Assembly: GCA_034429195.1 (NCBI GenBank)
Contig: DAOUGQ010000018.1
Coordinates: 62,001-126,000, forward strand
Direction of reading: 5' to 3'
Length of the DNA: 64,000 nt
Source: UBA4782 sp034429195
Lineage (GTDB): Bacteria > Chloroflexota > Anaerolineae > Anaerolineales > Anaerolineaceae
Shown: one piece after another, positions 8,488 through 16,539 of the stretch
Numbering within the stretch: position 1 is the first letter of the stretch
Layout: each line of letters opens with the position of its first letter
Notes under the pieces: model-generated
The model's input: only the letters and a program-made list of their open reading frames with translations
Told to the model about the DNA's origin: nothing
Database searches by the model: none
Position numbers and translations under genes: made by a program

Positions 8488-9264
8488 ATGAGCGAAGATA
8501 AAGAAAATCCACAAGAAGTAATCGATTCTTACCGACGTAAACAAAAGCTTATGCCGTTCATTTTGGGCGGGTTAGCAGCATTGCTTGTGATTGTTGGCAT
8601 TGTGATTCTTGTAGTATGGTTGATCGGACCGGGAAAAGGTCAGATAGCGCTTTTTAAAACAAAAACACCTACTCCCACGATCACCTATACCCCAACGGAA
8701 ATACCACCAACGGCAACGATCACTTTGACGCCAACTGAAACTCAAACACCCACGGTAGAAGCCACATTGACCCCCTCTGGACCTTTTGAATATACAGTAA
8801 AAGAAGGGGATAATTGTTATGATATTGCTGTACAATTTGAAGTTGATCTGAACCTGCTTCTGTTAATCAACAATTTTGGTAATAGTTGCCCTATTATACC
8901 TGGTGACAAGATCCTTATACCTGCGCCCGACCAGGAAATGCCCACTGAAACACCTATTCCAACAGATCTTGCCCGTGGAACGAAAATCGAATATACCGTT
9001 AAATTGGGTGACAGCCTTGATGCAATTGCTTCGAAATTTGGGAGTACGGTTGATGAAATATTGAAGTATACGAATGAGTATCGGAAAAAGAACAACCTGG
9101 ATGCGATCACTGATAAAAACTCAATTCAAGCAGGTGATTTGTTGATCATACCGGTTTATATTGTTACTCCGACGAAAACGGTTGTACCCTCCAGTACTCC
9201 ACGTCCTGGGACTCAAACTACATCAACAACACCCGCTGCTCCATCGGCTACTGCAACACAATGA
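8488..9264 (+). CDS. Membrane-anchored protein with two LysM domains
   Basis: 258 residues. A charged cytoplasmic N-terminus and a single membrane helix (about residues 27-50, uncleaved) are followed by a Thr/Pro-rich linker. Then come LysM 1 (about 97-146, YTVKEGDNCYDIAVQF) and LysM 2 (about 170-229, YTVKLGDSLDAIASKFG), and a second Thr/Pro/Ser tail. LysM domains bind N-acetylglucosamine-containing glycans such as peptidoglycan. LysM 1 contains a Cys pair (GDNC and GNSC) that could form a disulfide. No catalytic domain is present, so a wall-binding or scaffold role is inferred. A GGAAA site precedes the ATG, and a good terminator follows. Confidence 0.85.
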   Translation: MSEDKENPQEVIDSYRRKQKLMPFILGGLAALLVIVGIVILVVWLIGPGKGQIALFKTKTPTPTITYTPTEIPPTATITLTPTETQTPTVEATLTPSGPFEYTVKEGDNCYDIAVQFEVDLNLLLLINNFGNSCPIIPGDKILIPAPDQEMPTETPIPTDLARGTKIEYTVKLGDSLDAIASKFGSTVDEILKYTNEYRKKNNLDAITDKNSIQAGDLLIIPVYIVTPTKTVVPSSTPRPGTQTTSTTPAAPSATATQ

Positions 9265-9300
9265 TTTCGCCAAACATATCATTCATAGAAACATTCAAAA

Positions 9301-9334
9301 AAGAAAAGCTGCTTATAGCAGCTTTTCTTTTTTC
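9301..9334 (+). terminator. Rho-independent terminator after the LysM gene
   Basis: A perfect 12-bp stem AAGAAAAGCTGC / GCAGCTTTTCTT with a TTATA loop, continuing into a T-run. Confidence 0.85.
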
Positions 9335-9377
9335 TTACTCGTGTGGCTTGATAAAATAGCGTAAAAAAGGGGCTTGA

Positions 9378-9406
9378 TTTTCATATTTACTATTTTTTCA
9401 TATAAT
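9378..9406 (+). promoter_or_regulatory. Predicted promoter of the first NBR1-Ig lipoprotein gene
   Basis: TTTTCA, a 17-bp spacer and TATAAT at 9401-9406 give a leader of about 125 nt. The leader contains ATCCAAA at 9429 and its inverse TTTGGAT at 9450, and an AAATCCATTTG at about 9476, possible protein-binding or RNA-folding elements. Otherwise the 9265-9536 gap holds only the terminator above. Confidence 0.45.
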
Positions 9407-9536
9407 ATATTGGGTGTTGAATAAAGAAATCCAAAATAAGTAAAATTCATTTGGATAATAAAATCAAATCCATTTGTTTATTGTTCAATAGAGTTGCCAC
9501 ATCTTTCGTTAAAAAAGCGGAATTATGGAGACAATT

Positions 9537-10169
9537 ATGAAAAGATACGCAATCGGAATAATTCTATTAACCTGTTGCTTTTTAAGCTCATGTACCAAAA
9601 CCACCAGTACAGAAACAGAAGAAGCATCTTTGAATGCTTTACATACAGAGGTAGCAGCCACTCTGACCAAACAGGTAACCATCGTTCAAGCTACTGCAAC
9701 TATTACACCCAGTATGACCGCTACTATTTTTCAAACTTCAACCCTTTTCCCAACGATGACACCCATGGAGATCACCTACACACCTGTGCCCAGGGTAAAC
9801 AGTACTCCAATTTTATGCGACAACGCAGCCTATGTCAGTGATGTTACTATTCCTGATGGTTCTATCCTCAAACCAGGTGAAAAATTTACAAAAACATGGA
9901 AAATACAAAATACTGGTACATGTGATTGGACAACCGCTTATTCCATCATCTTTTCCTACGGGAATGAATTGGATGGTGGAACAACAAAGATACCAAGTCC
10001 AGTCAGATCTGGAAATGTTGGTGAAATATCTGTAGACATGATAGCTCCAACGAATCCTGGCACATATGTAGGTTACTGGCTGATGAGAAACGAGAAGGGG
10101 GATACCTTTGGTGAGTATGTATTTGTTAAAATCATTGTTCCTGGAGAAACATCAACACCTGATGATTAA
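9537..10169 (+). CDS. Lipoprotein with NBR1-type Ig-like domain
   Basis: 210 residues. The signal peptide ends in a lipobox (CCFLSSC). Next is an Ala/Thr-rich segment (LHTEVAATLTKQV), then a Thr/Pro linker. The Ig-like domain of the NBR1 (N_BRCA1_IG) type follows, with the family pattern ILKPGEKFTKTWKIQNTGTCDWT and the closing APTNPGTYVGYWLM. The ATG at 9537 is preferred over one at 9525, because GGAG at 9527-9530 sits 6 bases before it. Function is unknown; in eukaryotic NBR1 the domain binds proteins. It is one of four related lipoproteins within 4.1 kb, the only one on the plus strand, and converges on the next copy. Confidence 0.86.
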   Translation: MKRYAIGIILLTCCFLSSCTKTTSTETEEASLNALHTEVAATLTKQVTIVQATATITPSMTATIFQTSTLFPTMTPMEITYTPVPRVNSTPILCDNAAYVSDVTIPDGSILKPGEKFTKTWKIQNTGTCDWTTAYSIIFSYGNELDGGTTKIPSPVRSGNVGEISVDMIAPTNPGTYVGYWLMRNEKGDTFGEYVFVKIIVPGETSTPDD

Positions 10170-10189
10170 GTAGTAAATATGACTAATCA

Positions 10190-10828
10190 TCAATCTGGTG
10201 TTGGTGTCGTTGTTTCAGTCGGAGTAGGTGTACTTGTATTCCCTGACACTACTTTAATAGTGAGCGAAAGGTCGTAAAAATTCACCCCTTCTGAATTGGT
10301 TAGTTTCCAATTGGTTTTATAAGTAGCGGGATCGGGGGGTGCAATTGCATCCATCACTAGAGTGATTTCTTCTCCAGGTTTTACTTCCTTGTCAAATGAA
10401 ATGAAATATACCTCTGCAAAAGCACGTCCGCTATGATAACGCAATTGATAATCTGGTTGCCAGGTGGTTACGCCTACATTTTTAACAACAAAAATAATAT
10501 CGAATTTCTGATTTACCCCTAATTCAGCTCCATCAATTGGACTCTGGGAAATATATTCAGCCTTATCACCTGTTGAAGTAACCAAAGTTGATGAAGGTAT
10601 GATTGGAGTTAACGTCAGCGCAGGAATTTCTGTTTTTAAGATTTCTGGTGTATTGGTTGTACTGGGGGTAATGATAGCAGATTGGGTGAGGGTGAGTTGG
10701 GCTTGAAAAGTCGCAACTGCCTGGGTAGCTATCAGATCAGTATCAGGTGTAGAAGTCTCTGTAACCTTGCCACACGCGGTAACCAGGATCACAAAACACA
10801 CAATGATAGAAAATAATTTAGCATTCAT
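10190..10828 (-). CDS. Lipoprotein with NBR1-type Ig-like domain
   Basis: About 212 residues. Lipobox VILVTAC, helix-prone LIATQAVATFQAQLTLTQS segment, Thr/Pro linker, then an NBR1-type Ig-like domain (GAELGVNQKFDIIFVVKNVGVTTW ... APPDPATYKTNWKLTNSEG). A short Thr/Pro tail ends the protein. I take the ATG at 10828 as start, since the longer frame begins with a TTG and adds no signal sequence. A TATAAT at 10840-10835 ends 6 bases before this ATG, so the gene could be leaderless. It follows queG on the same strand. Confidence 0.85.
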   Translation of the reverse strand: MNAKLFSIIVCFVILVTACGKVTETSTPDTDLIATQAVATFQAQLTLTQSAIITPSTTNTPEILKTEIPALTLTPIIPSSTLVTSTGDKAEYISQSPIDGAELGVNQKFDIIFVVKNVGVTTWQPDYQLRYHSGRAFAEVYFISFDKEVKPGEEITLVMDAIAPPDPATYKTNWKLTNSEGVNFYDLSLTIKVVSGNTSTPTPTETTTPTPD

Positions 10829-10851
10829 TCTTTCATTATATAACAAATGGT

Positions 10852-12015
10852 TTATGAGATTTTGCCTAGTATTTCTTGTATTGATTTGTATACATTTTCA
10901 TCTTTTTCAAGATCCAATGCTTGCTGCAAAATGAATACAGAAGACTTTCCTGCTAACCTATACACAGCCCTAGCTGCATGAGAGCGTACCAATGGTGATG
11001 TGTCATTATTAAGAATATCTCTGAGTAGTGGGAGTAAAGTCTGGTCACCAGAATTTGCTGAAGCTACCAGTACATTTCTCAACCACCTTTCTCTATTCAA
11101 TCGTTCTATTGGTGTACCAGCAAATAAACTGGAAAATTTCTCGTCATTCATTTCTAAAGCTTGCTGCCATGTTTCCGGGAAAGCATTTAACAAAGATTGC
11201 TGAAGCAAACTCTCAGGTTTCGATTTGGATGTTCTGTTCCATGGGCAGACACTCTGGCACACATCACAACCAAAGATTTTGTTCTGCAAAACAGGTTGAA
11301 ATTTCCCGGGTATCTCGTTACGATGCTCGATGGTAAGGTAAGAGATACATTTCCGGGCATCCAAAGTGCGGTTGGGAAGGATACACTGAGTAGGGCAGGC
11401 AGTAATACAGCGGGTACATTTTCCACAGAATTCCTTTTCCGTGGGCGGATCAGGATCGATGAATGCATTGGTAAAAACTTCAGCAAGCAGCAACCAGGAA
11501 CCAAAATCTTTATTGATTAGACATCCATTCTTACCAATCCAGCCTAATCCTGCTTTTTGCGCAAATGCTTTTTCAAGAATGGGAGCTGTATCTACAAAGG
11601 ATCTGATAAGTAATTTATCCCCATTTATTTCAAGCTGATTGTTTTCATAAAACCTTTGCAAAATCAACTCAACCTGATGGCATGCTCCCTTAAGTGAAAT
11701 ATGATAATCTTCACCCAGTTGTGCATAAGCAGCAATGGCTGGAAAATCAGGATTATCAATTATTGAGTTATCAGGCGGAGGATATGAAGCAGCCAATACA
11801 ATAATCGAACGCACACCAGGCATCAATAAAGCCGGATCAGCTCGCTTACAAATCGTATCCGCCCGGGCGAGATAATCCATTTCTCCACAGAATCCTGCAT
11901 CAACCCAATTCTGAAAAATGGAAAAACTGGAGATAGGCTCGGATGAAGTAAAACCTACTAATGAAAAGCCGAGGTTTTTTACCTCGGCTCTGATGGTTTC
12001 TTTTTGATCGGCCAT
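10852..12015 (-). CDS. queG: Epoxyqueuosine reductase QueG
   Basis: 387 residues. The N-terminal cobalamin-binding domain is followed by a bacterial ferredoxin pair: CGKCTRCITACPTQC near residue 197 and CDVCQSVCPWN near 249. A C-terminal HEAT-like repeat region (LLRDILNNDTSPLVRSHAARAVYRLAG) is typical of QueG. The enzyme removes the epoxide oxygen in the last step of queuosine synthesis in tRNA with GUN anticodons; tRNA-His(GTG) in this window is a potential substrate. Its ATG overlaps the stop of the upstream lipoprotein gene by one base (TAATG), so a tRNA-modification gene is coupled to surface-protein genes. Confidence 0.94.
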   Translation of the reverse strand: MADQKETIRAEVKNLGFSLVGFTSSEPISSFSIFQNWVDAGFCGEMDYLARADTICKRADPALLMPGVRSIIVLAASYPPPDNSIIDNPDFPAIAAYAQLGEDYHISLKGACHQVELILQRFYENNQLEINGDKLLIRSFVDTAPILEKAFAQKAGLGWIGKNGCLINKDFGSWLLLAEVFTNAFIDPDPPTEKEFCGKCTRCITACPTQCILPNRTLDARKCISYLTIEHRNEIPGKFQPVLQNKIFGCDVCQSVCPWNRTSKSKPESLLQQSLLNAFPETWQQALEMNDEKFSSLFAGTPIERLNRERWLRNVLVASANSGDQTLLPLLRDILNNDTSPLVRSHAARAVYRLAGKSSVFILQQALDLEKDENVYKSIQEILGKIS

Positions 12016-12716
12016 TACGGAATGGTTATTGCTACAAATATATAGCAGAATGGCATTCCTACATTATTGACGACTGCCCAGTTGGAAGTATATGTTCCTG
12101 AAGTGGTTGGTGCGGTCATGTCTGCCCTTACTTCTACAGAATCATTGACTGCGACATCACCTTTGATGTAATACACATCCTTTTCAACTGGAATTGTTCC
12201 CGATACATTGGTGATGTAATATTGCCCATCTGTCCAGGTTACTTTTCCAGTGTTTTTCAAAACCCAAACCCCGTCGAAATCCTGGCCGGGAGTCATTACC
12301 TGATAATCCTTAGGGGTTGTGGAAACAACACTGCAGTTATCGGTATAGGGTGTTTTTGTGATGGTTGGAACAGTAACTGAGGGTGGATTCGTTTTTACTG
12401 TCACGGGGGTGTTGATCACAACCGTTGTAGATGATATGGCTGTGGTAGGTTCAAGGGTGGGTAAAGCAACCGTTGGACTTGGATTGAGTTTTGCTTCTTC
12501 TGTAATGGCTGCAATTGCGGTAGCCACTGCCTCTGTTTTCGCAGTATTCACTTGTTCATCAAGGTTTGCATTAGCAGTAGCCACTGCGGCAGTTTGAACT
12601 GCACCCAGGTCTTCTGTTGGAGCAGAAGTGGGTTGATTAAGAGCACTGCAACCTGCTGCAGCAAGAAAAACCATGATAACACTGGTGCAAAAGACCAATC
12701 TCGTAAAAGCTTTCAT
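12015..12716 (-). CDS. Lipoprotein with NBR1-type Ig-like domain
   Basis: 233 residues. Signal peptide with lipobox LAAAGC, then a long Ala/Thr helix-prone stretch (AVQTAAVATANANLDEQVNTAKTEAVATAIAAI) that is longer than in its paralogues and could form a coiled coil. A Thr/Pro/Val linker and an NBR1-type Ig-like domain follow (VMTPGQDFDGVWVLKNTGKVTWTDGQY ... APTTSGTYTSNWAVVNNVG). The AAGGAG ribosome site is 8 bases before the ATG. It is translationally coupled to queG downstream. Confidence 0.86.
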   Translation of the reverse strand: MKAFTRLVFCTSVIMVFLAAAGCSALNQPTSAPTEDLGAVQTAAVATANANLDEQVNTAKTEAVATAIAAITEEAKLNPSPTVALPTLEPTTAISSTTVVINTPVTVKTNPPSVTVPTITKTPYTDNCSVVSTTPKDYQVMTPGQDFDGVWVLKNTGKVTWTDGQYYITNVSGTIPVEKDVYYIKGDVAVNDSVEVRADMTAPTTSGTYTSNWAVVNNVGMPFCYIFVAITIP

Positions 12717-12740
12717 GATATAGTCTCCTTTTGCTGCTGG

Positions 12741-13547
12741 CTATTTAACACCCGCAGGACAAGTGTTTCCAGTTCCAGGTTCTGGGGTGCCGCTTTTATC
12801 TGCATTCCAGTAAGTTGCACAGGTAGCATCATTCTTGCGTGCGGGATCTGGTACACCTTCACCAGAACAGCAGTAAGCATCCAAGTCAAAGGGGGTTGAT
12901 GTGATTGATCCAACTTTGATGGTTAAAGTAAATGCATAAAAGTTAGTGCCTGCTTCGTTGGTGATTACCCAGGTGGTTGTGTATTCACCAGCTGTCATTG
13001 GTGCAACGCCATCCACTATAAGCAATGTTTCATCGTTGGGTGCAACGGCAGATTTAAGGTTATAGCTATTCTTATTCTCGTGCAGTTTGGCACCAGAGTA
13101 ATAGCGATAGACATAATTTGTTGTCCAGGTGGTTGTTCCAGTGTTTTTCAGCTTCCATACAATGTCAAATGTCTGACCAGGATTCATCTGAAAGCCATCA
13201 GCAGGGGTTTGTTCTACCCATGTAGCGGCATCTGGTGATTTTGGTGCTGCCAAAGTAGCGGTTGCAACACCTGCGAGAGTAACCACCGGTTGGACGGTTC
13301 CCAAAGGCAGTGTGGCAGCTAATGTTGCGGTAGGTGCCTGGGTTTCAGTGGGAGATGCAGTGAATGTTGCAGTTGGCATGGCAGCTGCGGTACCAGTTAG
13401 CTGAACGGCAAGTGTTTCAGCAGCCTGCGTATAAATCATATTCACATCTGGGGTTGGTGAAGCTGCGGTTCGGTTCAAACAGGCGCTTAAAACAACTACA
13501 CATAACAGCAAAGCCAGCACAATTCTGAGTTTGCCTTTTTTTAACAT
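12741..13547 (-). CDS. Lipoprotein with NBR1-type Ig-like domain and Cys-rich tail
   Basis: 268 residues from the ATG at 13547, chosen because GGAGG lies 6 bases upstream; a longer frame starts at 13601 but puts 18 charged residues before the signal peptide. Lipobox VVLSAC, the MIYTQAAETLAVQLTGTAA segment shared with its paralogues, a Thr/Pro/Ala linker, then the Ig-like domain (QMNPGQTFDIVWKLKNTGTTTW). It alone carries a roughly 45-residue Cys-rich C-terminal extension with five cysteines (YCCSGEG ... CATYW ... NTCPAG), absent from the other three copies. It has its own promoter and a structured leader. Confidence 0.85.
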   Translation of the reverse strand: MLKKGKLRIVLALLLCVVVLSACLNRTAASPTPDVNMIYTQAAETLAVQLTGTAAAMPTATFTASPTETQAPTATLAATLPLGTVQPVVTLAGVATATLAAPKSPDAATWVEQTPADGFQMNPGQTFDIVWKLKNTGTTTWTTNYVYRYYSGAKLHENKNSYNLKSAVAPNDETLLIVDGVAPMTAGEYTTTWVITNEAGTNFYAFTLTIKVGSITSTPFDLDAYCCSGEGVPDPARKNDATCATYWNADKSGTPEPGTGNTCPAGVK

Positions 13548-13590
13548 TGATTCCTCCATAAGTGGGCATTTCTGTACAGCCCAAAAAATT

Positions 13591-13633
13591 TCTCTTAACA
13601 TAAAGAGACTTCAGGTTTTGCTCAGAACCTGAT
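13591..13633 (-). promoter_or_regulatory. Two hairpins in the leader of the Cys-tailed lipoprotein gene
   Basis: TCAGGTT/AACCTGA (8-nt loop) lies at the predicted 5' end of the transcript. It is followed by a 6-bp TCTCTT/AAGAGA hairpin and then, on the reverse strand, AATTTTTT. The second element resembles a weak terminator or attenuator placed before the GGAGG site. Confidence 0.35.
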
Positions 13634-13639
13634 TTGGGA

Positions 13640-13670
13640 ATAATACCATAGAATAAGAAATTTATGTCAA
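13640..13670 (-). promoter_or_regulatory. Predicted promoter of the Cys-tailed lipoprotein gene
   Basis: A perfect TTGACA (13670-13665, overlapping the stop of the M23 gene) and TATTAT (13645-13640) are separated by 19 bp, a slightly long spacer. Confidence 0.45.
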
Positions 13671-14764
13671 GGTGATACAGGGTTGGGTAGTTCGCTTGAA
13701 AAGCTATCTGAGCCAGCAAATTGAAAATATGTGATCGCACCCGGATTGATGGTGACCTCGTACCTGTATAGCTCTTCATCGTACTTGATCTTTATTTGAT
13801 ACTTGCCAGAGGGTAAATCACTCAACACCAGGTTCTCTTGATAGTAATCATCACTGTTCGCAGGTTGCCCACCATATGTAAATACTGTCCATTGTTTCCC
13901 AGTTTCTGCAGAAACAACTGTGACTTCTTGCCCATACAGTAACGTTCTATCGCGTTTCATGACTCTTCCCGCTAATACTCCCCAGCCTTGTGGGGGTACA
14001 AGCCACAGTTCAGGATTACGGGTTGAGTAAAAGCTATTAGTTTCGATCCTGACCTCAAAGTGAAGATGTGGGCCTGTGGTAGCACCTGTAGTACCGACAA
14101 TCCCCAACTGGTCACCAACATTCACTTTTTGACCAACGGATACATCAACCCGATCCATGTGAGCATATACTGTGCTCAGGTTGTGTCCTTCGTAACCAAA
14201 ATCATGACGAATAACTACTGCCAACCCATAAGGATCGTCACTTGATTTCGGATCGTTCTGGTAAAGACCATTACCTGCCCAAATGACTTTACCGCCAGCG
14301 GCTGCAATGACAGGTGTTCCCTTTGGGTTGGGAAGATCGATCCCTGTATGAATTATGTCCATGCCAAAAAAGACACCCCCATAACGATAATCTGCAAGTG
14401 GCCAATTCACATCATCTGTTGCAATCGGTCGAGTGAAATAGAAATGATCAAAAGGGTTTAATGCCCAGGGTACCTCATAAAGTGGAGGGCGCCATAGAGA
14501 TACTGGGGGCGCAGCAGAAGTGGGAAACGTAAAATGAAGGGGTTCCTCGGTTACTTTGGTGGTAGGTTGCTGTATGATGGTTTGAGTATCGACTAGGTTT
14601 TGAGTTCCTGCAAGCGGTAGAGTTGGGGTTCCTTGAGAGACTGTATCCATCTCCGTTTTACATGAGCTCAAAAGGAGAATGCATACTATCAAGAAATAGA
14701 AAAGAAAGTGTTTCTTCTCCCAAGATTTCTTATTATTAGAATGGGATAGAGCTGAATTCTTCAT
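13667..14764 (-). CDS. M23-family metallopeptidase lipoprotein
   Basis: 365 residues. Signal peptide with lipobox ILLLSSC, a Thr-rich spacer, then the LytM/M23 domain with all expected zinc and catalytic positions: HTGIDLPN, STVYAHMD and HLHFEVR. The C-terminal 100 residues (SGKYQIKIKYDEELYRYEV) look like a beta-rich carboxypeptidase-regulatory or Ig-like module. M23 enzymes are peptidoglycan endopeptidases, or activators when degenerate; this one appears catalytically intact. The ATG overlaps the upstream propeller gene stop (ATGA), so the two are co-translated. Confidence 0.9.
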   Translation of the reverse strand: MKNSALSHSNNKKSWEKKHFLFYFLIVCILLLSSCKTEMDTVSQGTPTLPLAGTQNLVDTQTIIQQPTTKVTEEPLHFTFPTSAAPPVSLWRPPLYEVPWALNPFDHFYFTRPIATDDVNWPLADYRYGGVFFGMDIIHTGIDLPNPKGTPVIAAAGGKVIWAGNGLYQNDPKSSDDPYGLAVVIRHDFGYEGHNLSTVYAHMDRVDVSVGQKVNVGDQLGIVGTTGATTGPHLHFEVRIETNSFYSTRNPELWLVPPQGWGVLAGRVMKRDRTLLYGQEVTVVSAETGKQWTVFTYGGQPANSDDYYQENLVLSDLPSGKYQIKIKYDEELYRYEVTINPGAITYFQFAGSDSFSSELPNPVSP

Positions 14765-16527
14765 GGTTTTGGGGTGATAGAAATAAATGGGGCAAAATCC
14801 GATGAGGTTAAAACTTCGGGGGGATAAATCTGTACCATCGCTTCATACCAGCTTAACCCCCCAGTAAAAACAAGCTGGTTGAACCGTGTGCCTTCGAAAT
14901 ACGTACGCCAATTGCCCTCTGCTGGCAGGCGCGACCATCCATACCGGTTTGCCAGAGAAGTGAAATCAATCCAGTATCCGGTGGGCGGGTTTAAATATTG
15001 TCCTCCCTGTTCATAACCAACGGTATCTCCACTATATCGGGCAGTAAAATCCCAGACTGATTGTGTAACAGGTTCACCCTGTGAACCATCCTGATATCGA
15101 GCTTTAAGATAAATTCTCCAATAAGTGGCGCCAAAATAATCTTCTCTACTGACTGCCATCCACCCTGCGTAATAACTTGCTGGATTTACAGCAATTCCGC
15201 GTCCCGTAATCAACCAATCTTGTTGGATACCTGGTTGAACTGGCTGTGTGATCGGAGTATACATATTTTCAAGACTTGCGAGAAAATCCCATCCAGTTTT
15301 CGCTGCGGTTGCTTCTTTTAGGGCAGTAAATGCCTCATCCACCTGGTCATCAAGAAATGCATAAGGGGCTTCGACATCTTGTACTGGTACGATCGAATCG
15401 CGTCCTGCAGGTGCTGTTACAGTGGCATCCACTTCAACATGCCATAATTCAACTTGGGTTGCTGAAGAATTGGTCTTGTACTGATCTACTGCAATTTGGA
15501 CAAGGAGACCCTTTGCCCACACTATACCGCGTACTTCACCCCATAAGTGTATGGGTTGAATGGATATGCTGGTATCTTGGACATGGTAGCCTAGAAGATA
15601 GGTGTCATTGGGACTTTGTAAGATACCACCAAGTTGGTCAGATTGTGGATTCCACACTGCGAGAGTTCCATCTCCCATCTCGCGGGGTGGATGAACCAGG
15701 TCAGAAATCCACATAGTAGAAATATTTCCATCAGATTTTGACCAAGCCAGTTGGTTACCATCAGGCGACCAAGTAGGATTTGCTTCAATCGCATCAGGGG
15801 TTTGAGATACGTTCTTGAAGCGATTATTCGTCTCATCCAGAGATGCCAGCCAGATATCTTCATTACCTGTTCGATTGGATACAAAAGCTATGATTCTACC
15901 CGATGGTGACCATGAAGGGGCATAATCCGCTACTGGATCGTCTGTCAATTGCAGAACAGGTAGCGTCGGGTCTGTGGTAGATTGGACAACAATCTCAAGA
16001 TTATCATTGATATAGCTTTCATACGCGATCCATTGACCATCTGGTGACCAGGAAGGGCGACTATCATATGCAAGAGTGTTGGTTAAGCGCGTAATGGTTC
16101 CATCGTTCAAATTTAGTATATAAATATCCCAGGCTCCATCTCGATTGGAAGCAAATGCCAGTTGTGTTCCATCAGGGCTAATAGCTGGATAGCAATCATC
16201 CCAAATGCCATTCGTCATTCGTGTAAGGGGTAGATAAGCAGGATGGTAAGCAAAAAGATGAAAATTATTGCCATCTGCCATAGAGAAAACAAATACACCT
16301 TCAGAAGTAAGATTCTTCAAAATACTCTCTATGGTTTCTGAAGGGATTTCTGTGTTTTGAACGGTTGACTGCAGTGTGGGATTTGCCTGTATTTCAGTAG
16401 GTAAGGTAGTTTGAACTTGGGTATTGCCAGTTGGGTTTTGGGATGCCATACCTATCAGGTAACCCAGCAGCAAAACGACAACAATTGCTATCAAATTTTT
16501 CAATGAAAAGGCTTTTTGCAGCTTCAT
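14761..16527 (-). CDS. TolB-like beta-propeller (PD40) membrane-anchored protein
   Basis: 588 residues. One N-terminal membrane helix (about residues 12-30), a Thr/Pro spacer, then at least four PD40/WD40-like blades with the pattern SPDGTQLAFASNRDGAWDIY, SWSPDGQWIAYES, SWSPSGRIIAFVSNR and TWSPDGNQLAWSK. About 200 C-terminal residues of unassigned fold follow (NMYTPITQPVQPGIQQDWLI ...). The propeller is expected to be extracytoplasmic and to bind proteins. Two ATGs lie in frame at 16533 and 16527; the second has better spacing from a GGA. It sits between two M23 peptidase genes and is coupled to one of them. Confidence 0.85.
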   Translation of the reverse strand: MKLQKAFSLKNLIAIVVVLLLGYLIGMASQNPTGNTQVQTTLPTEIQANPTLQSTVQNTEIPSETIESILKNLTSEGVFVFSMADGNNFHLFAYHPAYLPLTRMTNGIWDDCYPAISPDGTQLAFASNRDGAWDIYILNLNDGTITRLTNTLAYDSRPSWSPDGQWIAYESYINDNLEIVVQSTTDPTLPVLQLTDDPVADYAPSWSPSGRIIAFVSNRTGNEDIWLASLDETNNRFKNVSQTPDAIEANPTWSPDGNQLAWSKSDGNISTMWISDLVHPPREMGDGTLAVWNPQSDQLGGILQSPNDTYLLGYHVQDTSISIQPIHLWGEVRGIVWAKGLLVQIAVDQYKTNSSATQVELWHVEVDATVTAPAGRDSIVPVQDVEAPYAFLDDQVDEAFTALKEATAAKTGWDFLASLENMYTPITQPVQPGIQQDWLITGRGIAVNPASYYAGWMAVSREDYFGATYWRIYLKARYQDGSQGEPVTQSVWDFTARYSGDTVGYEQGGQYLNPPTGYWIDFTSLANRYGWSRLPAEGNWRTYFEGTRFNQLVFTGGLSWYEAMVQIYPPEVLTSSDFAPFISITPKP

Positions 16528-16539
16528 GTACATTCCATT

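Noticed and set aside
13417..13779. 120-codon reverse-strand frame crossing the gap between two lipoprotein genes
   Set aside because: It overlaps both neighbouring coding regions in another frame and spans the predicted promoter and leader hairpins.
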